Origin: Kordia sp039026955
Lineage (GTDB): Bacteria; Bacteroidota; Bacteroidia; Flavobacteriales; Flavobacteriaceae
Reading direction: 5' to 3'
Assembly (NCBI GenBank): GCA_039026955.1
Contig: JBCCLH010000026.1
Coordinates: 22,500 to 86,499 of the forward strand
Length of the DNA stretch: 64,000 nt
Positions 1 to 7,337 of this stretch are shown in pieces; position 1 is the stretch's first letter, and each line of letters opens with the position of its first letter. The notes below the pieces were generated by a model, which worked only from the letters and a program-made list of their open reading frames with translations, did not search any database and was not told the DNA's origin. Position numbers and translations under genes: made by a program.

Positions 1-1
1 G

Positions 2-379
2 GGCGAATTGATTGCGGAAGAATGTAAAAAAGCACACGGACTGAAAACGTATGATATTCAATTTTACAATCATTCGGATATGTTGGAATTATCCTATCTC
101 ATGAAAAGTATTCTATTGCGAATTACTCAAGAATGCATTCAAAACAGCATCAAACACGCGCACTGCACAACTATCAATATTACCTTATCAAATACGAACG
201 ATCAGTTACGATTGCACATTACAGATAATGGAAAAGGATTTGAGCCTGACACTGTAAAAACCAACGGAATTGGTCTCCAAAATATAAAGAAGCGAATTGA
301 AATTTTAAAAGGTACTTTTTCACTAGAAAGCAGCCTGAATCAAGGAACTTCAATAACTTTAAACGTGCCCTTATCATGA
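2..379 (+). CDS. Sensor histidine kinase, C-terminal part (cut by window edge)
   Basis: The reading frame is open from the left edge, so the true start lies outside the window. The visible 125 residues are a HATPase_c ATP-binding domain: N-box region ITQECIQNSIKHA, G1 box DNGKGFEPD and G2 box GIGLQNIKKR. The wording of the boxes fits the NarX/DesK type (HisKA_3) kinases, which phosphorylate NarL-type regulators; the phospho-accepting histidine and the sensor part would be upstream. The stop codon overlaps the start of the response regulator by 4 bases (ATGA), so the two are co-translated partners. The stimulus cannot be read from what is present. Confidence 0.9.
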   Translation, partial: GELIAEECKKAHGLKTYDIQFYNHSDMLELSYLMKSILLRITQECIQNSIKHAHCTTINITLSNTNDQLRLHITDNGKGFEPDTVKTNGIGLQNIKKRIEILKGTFSLESSLNQGTSITLNVPLS

Positions 380-1020
380 AACACACTATTGCCATTGTAG
401 ACGATCACATTTTAATTGCCAATGCGCTGAAAAGCATTATTTCAAATTTTCCGCAATTTGAAGTAATTCACATCAGCGAAAACGGCAAAGATTTTCAAGA
501 AAAACTCAAAGTCAAACCTGTTCCTGATATTGTATTGCTAGACATTAGTATGCCAATCATTGACGGTTTTGCCACCGCTTTATGGCTGAAAGAAACGCAT
601 CCTGAAGTGTTGATTATGACGTTGAGTATGCAAGATGATGAAATAAGTTTGGTGAAAATGGTAAAAAATGGCGCTAAAGGATATATGCTGAAAAATGCAC
701 AACCTACAGAACTCGAAAAAGGCTTAAATGCACTCGTAGAGAAAGGTTTTTACTTTCCTGATTGGGCTTCTGAAAAGATATTTATGTCAATTAGTGAAAA
801 CACGATTAATGTCGATTTAAAGGCAAATCTTTCGGAGCGAGAAATCGAATTTTTGAGTTATACTGCGACAGAAATGACCTATCGTGAGATTTCCGAAAAG
901 ATGTTTTGCAGTCCGCGCACTATTGAAAATTACAGAGATAGTTTGTTTGATAAGTTAAATATAAAATCGCGTGTGGGACTTGCCGTGTATGCAATTAAAA
1001 ACGGATATTATGATTCTTAG
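376..1020 (+). CDS. NarL/FixJ-family response regulator
   Basis: This 214-residue protein has a receiver domain (about 1-120) with acidic residues D9/D10 and probable phospho-acceptor D56 in DIVLLDISMP. A LuxR-type helix-turn-helix follows (about 148-210: LSEREIEFLSYTATEMTYRE, then SPRTIENYRDSLFDKLNIKS). It should bind DNA when phosphorylated by the kinase whose gene overlaps its start by 4 bases. The stop overlaps the convergent gene on the other strand by 4 bases, so there is no room for a terminator between them. The target genes are unknown. Confidence 0.93.
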   Translation: MKHTIAIVDDHILIANALKSIISNFPQFEVIHISENGKDFQEKLKVKPVPDIVLLDISMPIIDGFATALWLKETHPEVLIMTLSMQDDEISLVKMVKNGAKGYMLKNAQPTELEKGLNALVEKGFYFPDWASEKIFMSISENTINVDLKANLSEREIEFLSYTATEMTYREISEKMFCSPRTIENYRDSLFDKLNIKSRVGLAVYAIKNGYYDS

Positions 1021-1583
1021 TTTAAATGCTTTTTTTCGAGCATTTCCATGAACAATTCTTTGAGCGTATCGTTTTCTACATTATTGATATAAATGGCTTG
1101 AAAGTCATTTCGGAAGTTTTGAATTTTTCGAAGATCAATTCCTTTATAGCGTACGGTGCGACTGATTTCATTCCAAATTTCTAGCAAGCGTCCAATAAGC
1201 ATTCTGTTGGTTTCAAACTGTGCATTTAACTGTTGCAACATACTTTTGGTATAACTTGAAAATAAAGGCATTTTTGCCAATTTTTGCATAGAAACGTTCA
1301 TAAAATGCTGCAATTCTTCTTCGTTTTGAAAAGCGATAAAACGATACCGATCTTCCGTGTTACACTTTTTACAAGCTACAATCGCAAAGGTATCTTTGAT
1401 GAGTTGCGTACAATCGTAAATAGATTCGTAATACAATTCCAATCCCAAATTGGTGTTGATGACCAATACTTCACTTTTGATCAGTTCTGTCAAGAAATTT
1501 TTCAAAATAATTACTTGCTGATGCGAGATGATCAGTTGCTTCTTGTGATGCTTTTCGTTGATATGGAGATAGTGTAGCGACAT
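1017..1583 (-). CDS. Hypothetical protein
   Basis: The protein has 188 residues, no signal peptide and no membrane segment. I recognise no domain. It is rich in Lys, Asn and Leu and probably mostly helical. It contains a CKKC pair near residue 72, a possible metal- or redox-active dithiol, but no second pair that would make a zinc ribbon. Its 3' end overlaps the convergent response regulator gene. An 11-bp inverted repeat lies just upstream of the start. Confidence 0.6.
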   Translation of the reverse strand: MSLHYLHINEKHHKKQLIISHQQVIILKNFLTELIKSEVLVINTNLGLELYYESIYDCTQLIKDTFAIVACKKCNTEDRYRFIAFQNEEELQHFMNVSMQKLAKMPLFSSYTKSMLQQLNAQFETNRMLIGRLLEIWNEISRTVRYKGIDLRKIQNFRNDFQAIYINNVENDTLKELFMEMLEKKHLN

Positions 1584-1585
1584 AT

Positions 1586-1632
1586 TTTAACAATTTCAAA
1601 ACTAATGCTTTAAAAAACTACAAATTGTTAAA
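1586..1632. promoter_or_regulatory. 11-bp inverted repeat upstream of the hypothetical gene
   Basis: TTTAACAATTT (1586-1596) and AAATTGTTAAA (1622-1632) are perfect inverted copies separated by 25 bases. They lie 3-49 bases upstream of the minus-strand start at 1583, in the leader or promoter region. This could be a paired operator or a leader hairpin; the sequence alone does not decide. Confidence 0.35.
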
Positions 1633-1721
1633 GCAGATTGTTTGATATGATGTAGTTATCAGAAAAATCTATTTGAAGAAGGTGATTTTCAAGTTTGACA
1701 CTTTCAAAATGTAGATAGAGA

Positions 1722-1994
1722 TCAATGTAGATTGCGCTCTTTTAAAATTGCTTCCAAGTCCTTATTCTTATCCGAATTTTTAAAAAGTTTGTAAATAAAC
1801 AAGACAAGAATCAACATCGGAATCAAAAATCCTACTTGCTTTTCGGAAGAAAGACTCCATCCTACAATCCCAAAAATTAGAATTCCCGCCAAAAAACCTA
1901 TCAATACTGCATGCGTAATTTTTGATTTCTTCAGTTTTTCTTTTTCCACTAATAATTCAGCATTGGTCAGTTCAGATAGTTTCTTCTTTTCCAT
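1722..1994 (-). CDS. Small two-helix membrane protein, unknown function
   Basis: I start this at the internal Met (MEKKKLSELT), giving 90 residues. The ten extra codons of the longer frame (to 2024) read through the terminal repeat of a MITE-like element and so are unlikely to be native. A charged N-terminal segment (KKKLSELTNAELLVEKEKLK) is followed by two hydrophobic helices (about 30-48 and 56-72) and a charged tail. Such small conserved membrane proteins are common in flavobacteria; no function can be assigned. Confidence 0.6.
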   Translation of the reverse strand: MEKKKLSELTNAELLVEKEKLKKSKITHAVLIGFLAGILIFGIVGWSLSSEKQVGFLIPMLILVLFIYKLFKNSDKNKDLEAILKERNLH

Positions 1995-2009
1995 ATTTAT
2001 TTTTTTAAA

Positions 2010-2212
2010 GTGAGTTCGATGCAACTATTTCTTTAAACACTTAATAATTTATTACTTATAATGAATGTCAAATCGAGCATTATCGTAGATACCGAGCGTA
2101 GCTCATTAGATTGAATTGAAAATTAATCTTTTATAATGTTCTCGACTGCGCTCGAACTGACAAGTGCTATTTTCAGTAAGTTAAAGGGTTTAATTCCTTA
2201 TTTTTAACTCAC
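2010..2212. repeat. MITE-like element, family A copy 1
   Basis: The element is about 203 bp and bounded by GTGAGTTCGAT (2010) and AACTCAC (2206-2212). Inner arms carry TGTCAAATCGAGC and GCTCGAACTGACA, which are mutually inverted. It matches five other copies (near 5.3, 20.0, 20.5, 32.0 and 60.2 kb) in ends and inner arms. It has no coding capacity. It fills most of the 300-bp gap between the small membrane protein and the COG0523 gene and overlaps the first codons of the longer version of the former. Confidence 0.75.
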
Positions 2213-2248
2213 GCTTTTTAGCAATTTTACCATTCCCATTAAAAATTA

Positions 2249-2283
2249 AAAACCTGTAGACACATAATGCGCATACAGGTTTT
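2249..2283 (-). terminator. Rho-independent terminator for the COG0523 gene
   Basis: A 10-bp stem, AAAACCTGTA (2249-2258) pairing with TACAGGTTTT (2274-2283), encloses a 15-base loop. Read on the minus strand it is followed by a T-rich run (TTTTTAATTTTT). It sits 45 bases beyond the minus-strand stop at 2328. Confidence 0.75.
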
Positions 2284-2327
2284 CGTTGTTTATTTTGTTT
2301 CTAAAAGTTTTCCAAATACTAAAAGCT

Positions 2328-3239
2328 TTAGGTTAAGTTTCCTTCTGCAAGTCCTGCTTCCACTGCTTTTTCCAGCAATGCCAATTCGCTTCCAGGACCA
2401 ATGGTTAATAATTTTGGACCTGTAATTGGAATTCCATTAAACGGTCTGTACGTCACTTCACCGTCAGGTGTACGCTCAAAATAAGTATAGTCTTCTGCAT
2501 CGCCGATTTTGGTACATCCTTTTACGCGCAGAATGCTTTCTGGAAATACCTCACAGATATCAAGAATTGCTTCTAAATTTGGTAAATTAGGCAAATCTAT
2601 TGAACAAGACGACCAATGCGCTTTTAGGTGATCTAACTTTTCTGCTTTATTTTTTGACGGAGAAAGTTTCGGCAATAAGGAAGCGTCTATTTCGTCCATA
2701 CGAATGATGTCTGCATGCGGATTCAACCTTTTCAAATCGTTGCTTACTTCGTCCAATCGCTCCTGAGAAACATTTTCTGTATGCGTCAACACCAATAACG
2801 AAGAGACTTGAATTTGATTGGCTTCCAATTCATTGTGCTCTCCTCTTTTTTGCCAGTTTTTCACATCAACAACAGAGACTTGAATTGGCGGCGCAAATCG
2901 TTCGTTGATTCCCACGCCTAAGAAACTCATTAGCGAACAGGCATCTGAAGTTCCGTTTGCTTCAATCAGCGTGACACCATTTTCGCGTTCCGGAATTCTA
3001 TTTACAAAATTTCTCAATTCTCCAATTCCGCTGCAACAAATACAGCTTCCACTCAACGATCTAACCGATTTTGGGTCCATCTCTTGCATAAATTGTTGTA
3101 CATCCAAATCTGCATTTTCGTAATCGTTCAAAATGATATAAGGACTCCAATCGTTATCGAGGTAACTGTGCATTAAATGTTTTAATAAGGTTGTTTTTCC
3201 TGCACCTAGAAATCCAACAACAGTTATAATAGCTTCCAT
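2328..3239 (-). CDS. CobW/COG0523-family GTPase (putative metal chaperone)
   Basis: The ATG at 3239 (MEAIITVVGFLG) is the natural start; the upstream extension begins with TTG. The P-loop GFLGAGKTT sits at residues 9-17. The family's metal-binding CxCC motif appears as SCICC at about 65-69. A switch/Walker B-like region (TLIEANGTSD) follows. The C-terminal half (LRVKGCTKI and after) fits the CobW C-terminal domain. The family inserts or delivers metal ions such as zinc or cobalt in a GTP-dependent way. The usual NKxD guanine-specificity motif is not obvious (LTHTE stands in that place). No zinc-related neighbour is present, so the metal is unknown. Confidence 0.85.
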   Translation of the reverse strand: MEAIITVVGFLGAGKTTLLKHLMHSYLDNDWSPYIILNDYENADLDVQQFMQEMDPKSVRSLSGSCICCSGIGELRNFVNRIPERENGVTLIEANGTSDACSLMSFLGVGINERFAPPIQVSVVDVKNWQKRGEHNELEANQIQVSSLLVLTHTENVSQERLDEVSNDLKRLNPHADIIRMDEIDASLLPKLSPSKNKAEKLDHLKAHWSSCSIDLPNLPNLEAILDICEVFPESILRVKGCTKIGDAEDYTYFERTPDGEVTYRPFNGIPITGPKLLTIGPGSELALLEKAVEAGLAEGNLT

Positions 3240-3308
3240 TTTTTTAACTTTTTTTCGTACCAATAAAAATACAGCAATTTTATTTTATTTCAATACGGTT
3301 ATCACTGA

Positions 3309-5087
3309 TTATTGTACGATTTGCATTTTCTTTAACAAAAATGAAGCATTCATATTGGAGCAAATACCCTTTTTGAGGAGATATCCGAAGAAAAGTTCGT
3401 CGTTGATGATTTCTGCATCAAAGAAATAATTTTTCACTTGATCGATTTCTTTTTCCAATTCGCACAGACTTAAATCATGTGTCGCAATGATGCCCGCAGC
3501 GTTTTGCGAAGCTAGTTTTTGGACAATTTTCTTCGATCCCATAGCTTTGTCGTGACTGTTGGTTCCTTTCAAAATTTCATCTAAAATGATAAAATAAGTA
3601 TCGTCTTCAATTTTGTCTACAATCATTTTTAAGCGTTGCAATTCTGAAAAGAAATACGAAGCGCCTTCCGCTAGCGAATCAGTCGTACGCATGCTTGTAA
3701 TCAATTTTATGGGCGAATAGGTAGGGTCGCTTGCGCAGATGGGCAATCCGACATTCGACATGACAATACACAATGAAACTGTTCGTAGAAACGTACTTTT
3801 TCCTGCCATATTTGCGCCAGTGACAATGAAAAATTCGGAATTTCCTATCGTAAAATCATTGTCGATTCTGTTGTCAGTTCGTAATAATGGATGTCCTAAC
3901 TGTTTGGCTTGAATAACTTCTTTTGCCGAAGCATCAATGACTGGATAACTAAATTGTGGATGATTGAACGCAAAGTTTCCTAAGCTGTTGTACGCATCAA
4001 AAAAAGTAACGACTTCAAACCATTGTGCTACTTTTTGACTGTGTTGGTTGATCCAGATTTCTATTTGATACGATTTGGAAATATCCCACAACAAAAACCC
4101 ATTTAAAAAGAGCGCAACTAAGATATTGTTTCGATTGTCCAACGCATCAATTCGTTTGGAAAATCCTTTGACTAAGGTAGATGCTTTTTGTGTATCCGTC
4201 TGAATATTTCGCTGCTTTTCCTGTAATAGTTTTGATGAAAAGGTTTCTTCTTCTATCCGCTGCAATAATTGTCCGTATTGCTGAAATGTGTCTTTCGCTT
4301 TGTTGGTGTTTAACGAAAGTAGATTGATACTTTTTAAGAATCTTCCCGTGATTCCTAATCCGACAAAAAGCCATACTAAAGCAGCTAAAAATGGTAAAAT
4401 TCCCAAAGAAACTAATGTGATAATTGCAATGGAAAGTCCGGAGAAAATTAGCGGTAACATTCGCATCGCTTTCGGAATAAAGTTTTGGTAATTTTCTAAC
4501 CAATTAGTGATTTCTTTCGAAGTCGTTTCCACTTTGATGAGCAACGCTATTGCTGAAAAATGCTGTCGCCAGTCTGCTTTTTGTGTCAATTCTTGAATGG
4601 CTTCTTGACGATTTGTAATGTCTGAAATATTATTACTCGCTAACAAATCTGCCAATTCATTTTTACCTTCTTTCGTGGTAGATCGGTTCAAATATTGAAA
4701 AAACGAAGCTTTTCCAAAGAGATCAATATCATAACTAAATTCGTGCGCTGCATTGAGGTATTCTTCGCCTGTAGGCAATTTGGACAAATCGCCCGCAAGG
4801 ACGTCCAATTCTAATTGATTGCACTGAATTAAGGCTTTTAACTTGTTGCTTTGGTAGACCAAATCGGAATGGCGAAAGACTAAAAATAGAAAGAGTGCTA
4901 TCCCAGCGGCTGACACCAATACGACATACGGCAATTGTCCGAAAAGGAAATAAATTCCGAATGCGATACTTAAGAAAACGATCAACCGCAGGAAACTGGA
5001 TTGGTTGAGTTTTCGACGTTGTACTATTAATTCGGCTTCAAATTTGGCTTTTTGTTGCGTGTAAAAGGTTTTAGGGTCTTGCATCAT
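3309..5087 (-). CDS. Membrane-anchored MutS-family ATPase
   Basis: This 592-residue protein ends in a complete MutS-type ATPase domain: P-loop GANMAGKS at 424-431, SLAEGASYFFSELQRL at about 481-496, Walker B FIILDE at 499-504 and a signature His in ATHDLS at 537. The mismatch-recognition and connector domains of true MutS (over 850 residues) are absent. Four hydrophobic helices occur as two pairs, about 33-71 and 211-248. A helical core region lies between about 100 and 400. It is a membrane-tethered MutS relative of the kind seen in Bacteroidota; its role is not known and need not be mismatch repair. It follows a long repeat-bearing gap and stands alone. Confidence 0.85.
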   Translation of the reverse strand: MMQDPKTFYTQQKAKFEAELIVQRRKLNQSSFLRLIVFLSIAFGIYFLFGQLPYVVLVSAAGIALFLFLVFRHSDLVYQSNKLKALIQCNQLELDVLAGDLSKLPTGEEYLNAAHEFSYDIDLFGKASFFQYLNRSTTKEGKNELADLLASNNISDITNRQEAIQELTQKADWRQHFSAIALLIKVETTSKEITNWLENYQNFIPKAMRMLPLIFSGLSIAIITLVSLGILPFLAALVWLFVGLGITGRFLKSINLLSLNTNKAKDTFQQYGQLLQRIEEETFSSKLLQEKQRNIQTDTQKASTLVKGFSKRIDALDNRNNILVALFLNGFLLWDISKSYQIEIWINQHSQKVAQWFEVVTFFDAYNSLGNFAFNHPQFSYPVIDASAKEVIQAKQLGHPLLRTDNRIDNDFTIGNSEFFIVTGANMAGKSTFLRTVSLCIVMSNVGLPICASDPTYSPIKLITSMRTTDSLAEGASYFFSELQRLKMIVDKIEDDTYFIILDEILKGTNSHDKAMGSKKIVQKLASQNAAGIIATHDLSLCELEKEIDQVKNYFFDAEIINDELFFGYLLKKGICSNMNASFLLKKMQIVQ

Positions 5088-5273
5088 CGTTCACTGAAAA
5101 AATCGTTTCAAGAAACGAAAAAAATTACAAATTCAAGAAGGTTTTTGAGGCTTAGTGAACGTTCTTATGAAAGTTTAACAGTTGTCGTAAAGTCAATTAC
5201 TTTTTTGTGAATTTGAATTTGTTTTTTGGTGGATATTTGTGTGCATCTTATCGTACAAAACTATTATAATTAC

Positions 5274-5461
5274 GTGAGTTCGACATAAGAAGTTATTCAA
5301 TCACTGATAATTTATTGAAAAATATACACTTGTCAGTTCGAGCGCAGTCGAGAACACTATGAAATTTAAAATTTCGATTAAATCTCGACTGCGCTCGATT
5401 TGACAATTTCTGTAAATTATTGACTATTATATATTTAACAGAATAGTTATATCGAACTCAC
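5274..5461. repeat. MITE-like element, family A copy 2 (best-defined copy)
   Basis: This 188-bp element has ends GTGAGTTCGACATAA and (inverted) GTGAGTTCGATATAA, and inner arms TGTCAGTTCGAGC / GCTCGATTTGACA extended by CTCGACTGCGCTCGA. The whole is an imperfect palindrome able to form a long hairpin. The flanking ATTATAAT occurs on both sides, but that octamer is itself palindromic, so a target duplication cannot be proved. It occupies most of the 434-bp gap between the MutS-like gene and the M28 peptidase gene; I see nothing else there. Confidence 0.8.
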
Positions 5462-5521
5462 ATTATAATAAACTTATTTTCTAGATATTTATATTCGCTT
5501 TGTCATTTTAGCAAAACTTGC

Positions 5522-6436
5522 TTACAAATTTGTTGCATCTACTTTTTTGAAGAAATTTAGAATGGTTTGCACTGCATCCGCGTAAAATTCAGGATGAATA
5601 TTTTCGTAATCATCTGTATGTTTGTGGTAATCTTCGTGATCTTCCACACCAAAATATACAAATGGAATTTTTGCTCTGTGAAAACCTGCGTGATCACTGG
5701 CATACGTCCATTCTTTGTGCCCAATTTTTAAATTTACTTTTCCGCTTTTTTCTGTATTTTCTATGATTGGTTGTAGCTGTTTGTAATGTTGTGGTCCTAC
5801 TGCATATAATTCATTTTTCTTGCTGCGGCTGATCATGTCCATGTTGATATTGAGTTTGAGTTGACTTTTCTCAACCATCGGATTGTCGACAAAAAACTGC
5901 GAACCGACCAAGCCTTTTTCTTCAGCGTCAAAAGCGGCTAGAATCACTGAATGTTTCGGCGGATTTTTCTTGAGATATTCTCCAATGGCAAATAAAGCAC
6001 TGACTCCTGAGGCATCATCATCTGCGCCATTATAAATTTTTCCATCAATGATTCCAATGTGATCGTAATGTGCCGATATTACTATGTATTGATTTGCTTT
6101 TTCAGTTCCTTCAATATATCCTATGATATTTACGCCTTGTTCAATATTGGTTTCTTTTGGCATCGGAAATGGTTGGAAGTGTATGTTTCCTAAAGGTTTG
6201 ATGCGCAATCGTTCAAAGTTAAAAAGGACATATTTTTTCGCCTTTGTAGCGCCTGAAGTTCCTGTTTCACGACCTTCATATACATCTGAAGACAATTCTT
6301 TCACACGATGCAATAAGTTCGATTTGGAAAAATCATACAGCGTTTTGGTGGCTGGTTTTTCTGTGGTTGTCGCATTTTGTGCATTCCCGCCAAGGGTAAA
6401 AAGTAAAAATAGGAACAAGAAAAACTGGAATCGCAT
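5522..6436 (-). CDS. Secreted M28-family zinc metallopeptidase
   Basis: I start at MRFQFFLFLFLLFTLGGNAQ, a clean signal peptide; the longer frame runs into the sdh terminator. About 304 residues remain. The two-zinc M28 core is complete: SAHYDHIG (first His), NGADDDASG (bridging Asp), AFDAEEKG (catalytic Glu and ligand Glu), NMDMISR (Asp) and a late His in EDYHKHTDDYENI. Family members are exported aminopeptidases or related hydrolases that remove N-terminal residues from peptides. The gene is alone, downstream of sdhB on the same strand but behind a terminator. Confidence 0.9.
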   Translation of the reverse strand: MRFQFFLFLFLLFTLGGNAQNATTTEKPATKTLYDFSKSNLLHRVKELSSDVYEGRETGTSGATKAKKYVLFNFERLRIKPLGNIHFQPFPMPKETNIEQGVNIIGYIEGTEKANQYIVISAHYDHIGIIDGKIYNGADDDASGVSALFAIGEYLKKNPPKHSVILAAFDAEEKGLVGSQFFVDNPMVEKSQLKLNINMDMISRSKKNELYAVGPQHYKQLQPIIENTEKSGKVNLKIGHKEWTYASDHAGFHRAKIPFVYFGVEDHEDYHKHTDDYENIHPEFYADAVQTILNFFKKVDATNL

Positions 6437-6462
6437 CATAGAATTTTTAATCAAGATACACA

Positions 6463-6494
6463 AAAAATCCCAAGCAATACTACTTGGGATTTTT
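6463..6494 (-). terminator. Rho-independent terminator of the sdh operon
   Basis: A 12-bp perfect stem, AAAAATCCCAAG (6463-6474) with CTTGGGATTTTT (6483-6494), and an 8-base loop lie 22 bases after the sdhB stop. On the minus strand it ends in a T run. It separates sdhCAB from the M28 peptidase gene and argues against the longest start of the latter. Confidence 0.85.
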
Positions 6495-6516
6495 ATATAT
6501 ATTATAGAATAATTTT

Positions 6517-7263
6517 TTATCCTTTGAACGAAGCTTTTAAATACTCACGATTCATACGTGCAATATTTTCAAGTGAAATTCCTTTCGGACATTCTACTTC
6601 ACAAGCTCCTGTGTTGGTACAGTTCCCAAATCCTTCTTCATCCATTTGCTTTACCATGTTCAATACACGATCCGTCGCTTCTACTTGTCCTTGTGGCAAT
6701 AAAGCAAACTGTGATACTTTTGCCGATACAAATAGCATCGCACTTGAGTTTTTACAACTCGCTACACAAGCTCCACAACCAATACAGGTTGCTGCATCAA
6801 AGGCAGTATCTGCATTTTGCTTGTTGATTGGAATTGCGTTGGCATCAATCGTATTTCCAGACGTGTTTATCGAGATGAATCCACCTGAATGTTGAATACG
6901 ATCAAACGCGCTTCTGTCAACCACTAAATCTTTGATTACCGGAAATGCTTTTGCTCTCCAAGGCTCAATGTAGATAGTATCGCCATCTTTAAACTTACGC
7001 ATGTGTAATTGGCAAGTCGTAATCCTGCGATCTGGTCCGTGGGCTTCTCCGTTAATGTATAAAGAACACATTCCGCAGATTCCTTCACGGCAATCATGAT
7101 CAAAAGCAACTGGTTCTTCTCCTTTTTCAATCAATTGTATATTTAAAACATCCAGCATTTCAAGAAAAGACATATCTGGCGAAATATCACTGATTGGATA
7201 ATCAACCATCTTTCCTTTGTCATTCGCGCCTTTTTGACGCCATATTTTTAATATTAAATTCAT
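6517..7263 (-). CDS. sdhB: Succinate dehydrogenase iron-sulfur subunit
   Basis: This 248-residue protein carries all three iron-sulfur clusters. The [2Fe-2S] ligands are in CREGICGMC and a later TTC. The other two clusters are bound by CIGCGACVASC and by CTNTGACEVECPKG. It passes electrons from the FAD of SdhA to the quinone site in the membrane anchor (complex II of the respiratory chain and TCA cycle; the same fold serves fumarate reductase). It is the last gene of sdhCAB. The gap to sdhA (74 bp) holds a TATTGAG-rich repeat, and a terminator follows. Confidence 0.97.
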   Translation of the reverse strand: MNLILKIWRQKGANDKGKMVDYPISDISPDMSFLEMLDVLNIQLIEKGEEPVAFDHDCREGICGMCSLYINGEAHGPDRRITTCQLHMRKFKDGDTIYIEPWRAKAFPVIKDLVVDRSAFDRIQHSGGFISINTSGNTIDANAIPINKQNADTAFDAATCIGCGACVASCKNSSAMLFVSAKVSQFALLPQGQVEATDRVLNMVKQMDEEGFGNCTNTGACEVECPKGISLENIARMNREYLKASFKG

Positions 7264-7337
7264 ATGTTAGATTTTAGTATTGAGTATTGAGTATTGAGCA
7301 GTTAGCAGTCTAACATCTCATATCTCAGCACTACGAT
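7264..7337. repeat. TATTGAG repeat within the sdhA-sdhB gap
   Basis: TATTGAG occurs three times in a row (AGTATTGAGTATTGAGTATT), followed by an AGTTAGCAGTCTAACATCTC stretch that is partly its inverse. Similar strings occur near 13320, 38555 and 42755, so this is a small interspersed family. Here it lies inside an operon and could form a small hairpin in the sdh mRNA. Confidence 0.5.
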
